From: an uncultured Neomegalonema sp.
Lineage (GTDB): Bacteria > Pseudomonadota > Alphaproteobacteria > Rhodobacterales > Rhodobacteraceae
Length of the DNA: 45,329 nucleotides
NCBI GenBank assembly: GCA_937957975.1
Contig: CALFFK010000068.1
Location: 1 to 45,329 of the forward strand
Direction: 5' to 3'
In this document: positions 43,625 through 45,329 of the stretch, piece after piece
How the letters are laid out: each line of letters starts with the position of its first letter
How positions within the stretch are numbered: the stretch's first letter is position 1
Notes under the pieces: generated by a model
Databases searched by the model: none
What the model was told of the DNA's origin: nothing
What the model saw: the letters and a program-made list of their open reading frames with translations, nothing else
Position numbers and translations under genes: made by a program

Positions 43625-44377
43625 ATGACCAACAGCCTGACCGCCGCCATGATCGTCATTGGTGATGAAGTCCTCTCCGGGCGCACACGGGATGCGAATA
43701 CGCAGGTCGTTGCAAGGATGCTGGGTGAGGCCGGGATCGATCTCTGCGAAGCCCGCGCGATCCGTGACGATGAGGCCGAGATTATCGCGACGGTCAACGC
43801 CTTGCGCAGCCGTTACACCTATGTCTTCACATCAGGGGGCATCGGCCCAACCCATGACGACATTACCGCCGAAGCCGTTGCCGCCGCCATGCAGACCCCC
43901 ATCAGCATCCGCGATGACGCCCGCGCGATCCTTGTGGGCCGCTATGGCGAGGGCGCAGACCTCACCGATGCCCGCCTGCGCATGGCCCGCATCCCTGACG
44001 GGGCGACCCTGATCGACAACCCCGTCAGCGGCGCACCGGGTTTTCGGCTGGAAAACGTCTTCGTTATGGCGGGTGTGCCACAGGTGTTCGCCGCCATGCT
44101 CGACCATGTTCGCACCATGATCGGCACTGGCGAAATTATGAAAGACATCTCCATCCCCTGTCCCTATCCCGAAGGTGTATTAGGCGGGCCTTTGACCGAT
44201 GTATCAGCAGCCCACCCGGATGTTTCCATCGGCTCGTATCCAAGACTGAAAGAGGGGGGCGGCTGGGGCGTCACCATCGTTGCCCGCTCCCGCGATGACG
44301 CTGCTCTGGCAAAGGCGGCCATTGCCATCCACACCATGCTCGCCTTGCTGGAAGGTTCAACGACGGAAGGCGAGTAA
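43625..44377 (+). CDS. CinA N-terminal-domain (molybdopterin-binding-fold) protein
   Basis: The 250-residue protein matches only the N-terminal MoCF-like domain of CinA: IVIGDEVLSGRTRDANT near residue 10, FTSGGIGPTHDDITAEAVA near residue 68 and VMAGVPQVFAAM near residue 146. The C-terminal deamidase domain is missing, as in many alphaproteobacteria. The N-domain has ADP-ribose pyrophosphatase/NMN-related activity in some members; the role here is unproven. The start is ATG 43625. A short hairpin at 44389 follows the stop. Confidence 0.88.
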   Translation: MTNSLTAAMIVIGDEVLSGRTRDANTQVVARMLGEAGIDLCEARAIRDDEAEIIATVNALRSRYTYVFTSGGIGPTHDDITAEAVAAAMQTPISIRDDARAILVGRYGEGADLTDARLRMARIPDGATLIDNPVSGAPGFRLENVFVMAGVPQVFAAMLDHVRTMIGTGEIMKDISIPCPYPEGVLGGPLTDVSAAHPDVSIGSYPRLKEGGGWGVTIVARSRDDAALAKAAIAIHTMLALLEGSTTEGE

Positions 44378-44388
44378 GGCAACACACG

Positions 44389-44404
44389 GTCAGGCCGACC
44401 TGAC
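44389..44404 (+). terminator. Hairpin after the CinA-like gene
   Basis: GTCAGG-CCGA-CCTGAC is a perfect 6-bp stem 12 bp after the stop, without a T-tract. It may be a weak or Rho-dependent terminator. Confidence 0.3.
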
Positions 44405-44442
44405 GTCACCACCGGCCCCGGCCAAAGGTTTATTTTGCCCTG

Positions 44443-44496
44443 CCCGTGAAACGGGATATTTGGGTGAATATCCACTGGCCTCCCGCTTTACCGGGA
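44443..44496 (+). promoter_or_regulatory. Three consecutive hairpins upstream of yghU
   Basis: CCCGT-GAA-ACGGG (44443-44455), GATATT-TGGGTG-AATATC (44455-44472, sharing one base) and TCCCG-CTTTAC-CGGGA (44481-44496) follow in a row, ending 27 bp before the start codon. A structured leader or a regulator site is possible. Confidence 0.4.
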
Positions 44497-44523
44497 ATAA
44501 CATCAATAACGCGAGAGTATCCT

Positions 44524-45329
44524 ATGAGCGAATATGTACCGCCGAAAGTCTGGACCTGGGATCAGGAGAATGGCGGGGAGTTCGCCAGCACGAACCGGCC
44601 CACCGCCGGAGCCACCCACGATCAAACGCTGCCTGTCGGCAAGCATCCGCTGCAACTTCATTCGCTGGCCACGCCCAACGGAGTGAAGGTCACGGTAATG
44701 CTGGAGGAACTGCTGGCCGCCGGTCACAAGGGTGCAGAATACGATGCCTATGTGATTGATATTCGTAAAGGCGATCAGTTTGGCAGTGATTTCGTCGCAA
44801 TCAATCCCAACTCGAAAATCCCCGCCCTGCTTGACCGCAGCACGACCCCGCCGACCCGCGTATTCGAATCCGGCGCGATCCTGATGTATCTGGCCGAAAA
44901 ATTTGGAGCGTTCCTCCCTGAAAGCGGCGCAGGGCGGGCCGAGTGCCTGTCATGGCTGTTCTGGCAAATGGGCAGCGCGCCATATCTGGGTGGCGGCTTC
45001 GGCCATTTCTATGCTTATGCACCGGAAAAATTCCAGTACCCTATCGACCGCTTTACAATGGAAACAAAGCGCCAGATGGATGTGCTGGACAAGCATCTGG
45101 CGGAAAACCGCTATATGGTGGGGGATGACTATACCATCGCCGATATGGCGATCTGGCCATGGTACGGGGTACTGACGAGCGGCAAGCTCTATAATGCAGC
45201 CGAATTTCTTGATGTGCAGTCCTATACGCATGTGATCCGCTGGCATGACGAGATCGCCGCGCGCGAGCCTGTACAGCGTGGACGCAAGGTCAACCGCATC
45301 TCCGGCCCGCCTGAAGACCAGCTTCACGA
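44524..45329 (+). CDS. yghU: YghU-like glutathione-dependent disulfide-bond oxidoreductase (C-terminus beyond window)
   Basis: The frame runs from ATG 44524 through the right edge (268 residues visible; E. coli YghU has 288). It opens with YVPPKVWTWD, has the extended N-terminus typical of the YghU/YfcG Nu-class GST group, a thioredoxin-like half with LATPNGVKV and NPNSKIPALLD, and a helical half with YMVGDDYTIADMAIWPWY. Nu-class enzymes reduce disulfides and peroxides with two glutathiones. Only the last 20 or so residues are missing. Confidence 0.9.
   Translation, partial: MSEYVPPKVWTWDQENGGEFASTNRPTAGATHDQTLPVGKHPLQLHSLATPNGVKVTVMLEELLAAGHKGAEYDAYVIDIRKGDQFGSDFVAINPNSKIPALLDRSTTPPTRVFESGAILMYLAEKFGAFLPESGAGRAECLSWLFWQMGSAPYLGGGFGHFYAYAPEKFQYPIDRFTMETKRQMDVLDKHLAENRYMVGDDYTIADMAIWPWYGVLTSGKLYNAAEFLDVQSYTHVIRWHDEIAAREPVQRGRKVNRISGPPEDQLH

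Noticed and set aside
1-45329. Search for tRNA, rRNA, CRISPR arrays, transposases and phage genes
   Set aside because: No cloverleaf, no direct-repeat array and no transposase or integrase motifs were found on reading through.

Overview
The window looks like a chromosomal stretch from a GC-rich alphaproteobacterium. The signs are a PstC/PstA pair with the long N-terminal extensions usual in that class, a TipF-like degenerate EAL protein, an OlsB ornithine-lipid acyltransferase, a split MlaA/MlaC pair, an ArsR-methyltransferase fusion and CoxE/XdhC-type molybdenum-enzyme maturation genes. The genus cannot be fixed from the sequence. No tRNA, rRNA, CRISPR array, insertion sequence or phage gene was seen.

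Layout. 1-2.5 kb: a polytopic membrane protein cut by the left edge that carries a GC-rich hexanucleotide repeat, a conserved hypothetical and a GFA-family zinc protein. 2.5-6.0 kb: an AT-rich gap and then a two-gene cassette with lower GC than its surroundings. It encodes a cytoplasmic SGNH hydrolase and a fusion of a papain-like cysteine peptidase with an alpha/beta-hydrolase-like domain. This is the most unusual unit in the window. 6.0-12.6 kb: the phosphate operon pstS-pstC-pstA-pstB-phoU-phoB (minus strand), driven from an upstream Pho box made of three repeats with 11-nt spacing; phoR is absent. 12.7-16.9 kb: a secreted hypothetical protein, a Prx5-type peroxiredoxin divergent from a ferredoxin-reductase-type flavoprotein, and OlsB. 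16.9-22.3 kb: a tightly packed minus-strand run xdhC, MoeA-like, mocA, tipF-like, ICMT-like, joined mostly by 4-bp ATGA overlaps.

22.3-27.3 kb: a 510-bp non-coding gap, a secreted glycoamylase-like enzyme, a short-chain dehydrogenase whose catalytic Tyr and Lys are replaced, a normal SDR divergent from it with a coupled two-helix membrane protein, and the ArsR-methyltransferase. 27.3-34.1 kb: mlaA-mlaC (retrograde lipid transport) with a clear terminator, a DUF6524-like membrane protein, a CoxE-like VWA protein, an iron-dependent alcohol dehydrogenase and a large patatin. 34.2-37.5 kb: a TauD-type dioxygenase coupled to a LysE exporter, an orphan ParD-like antitoxin and a PuuB-like amine oxidase. 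37.7-45.3 kb: mutS, a small unknown, sfsA coupled to an alpha/beta hydrolase, a ketopantoate-reductase-like protein preceded by an intergenic terminator that suggests a small RNA or attenuator, a CinA N-domain protein and yghU, cut by the right edge.

Most genes are housekeeping or ordinary accessory functions. The parts that deserve attention are the SGNH/papain-hydrolase cassette, the in-frame repeat in the first gene, the catalytically degenerate SDR, the EAL-ICMT coupling and the terminator in the divergent region near 42.4 kb.
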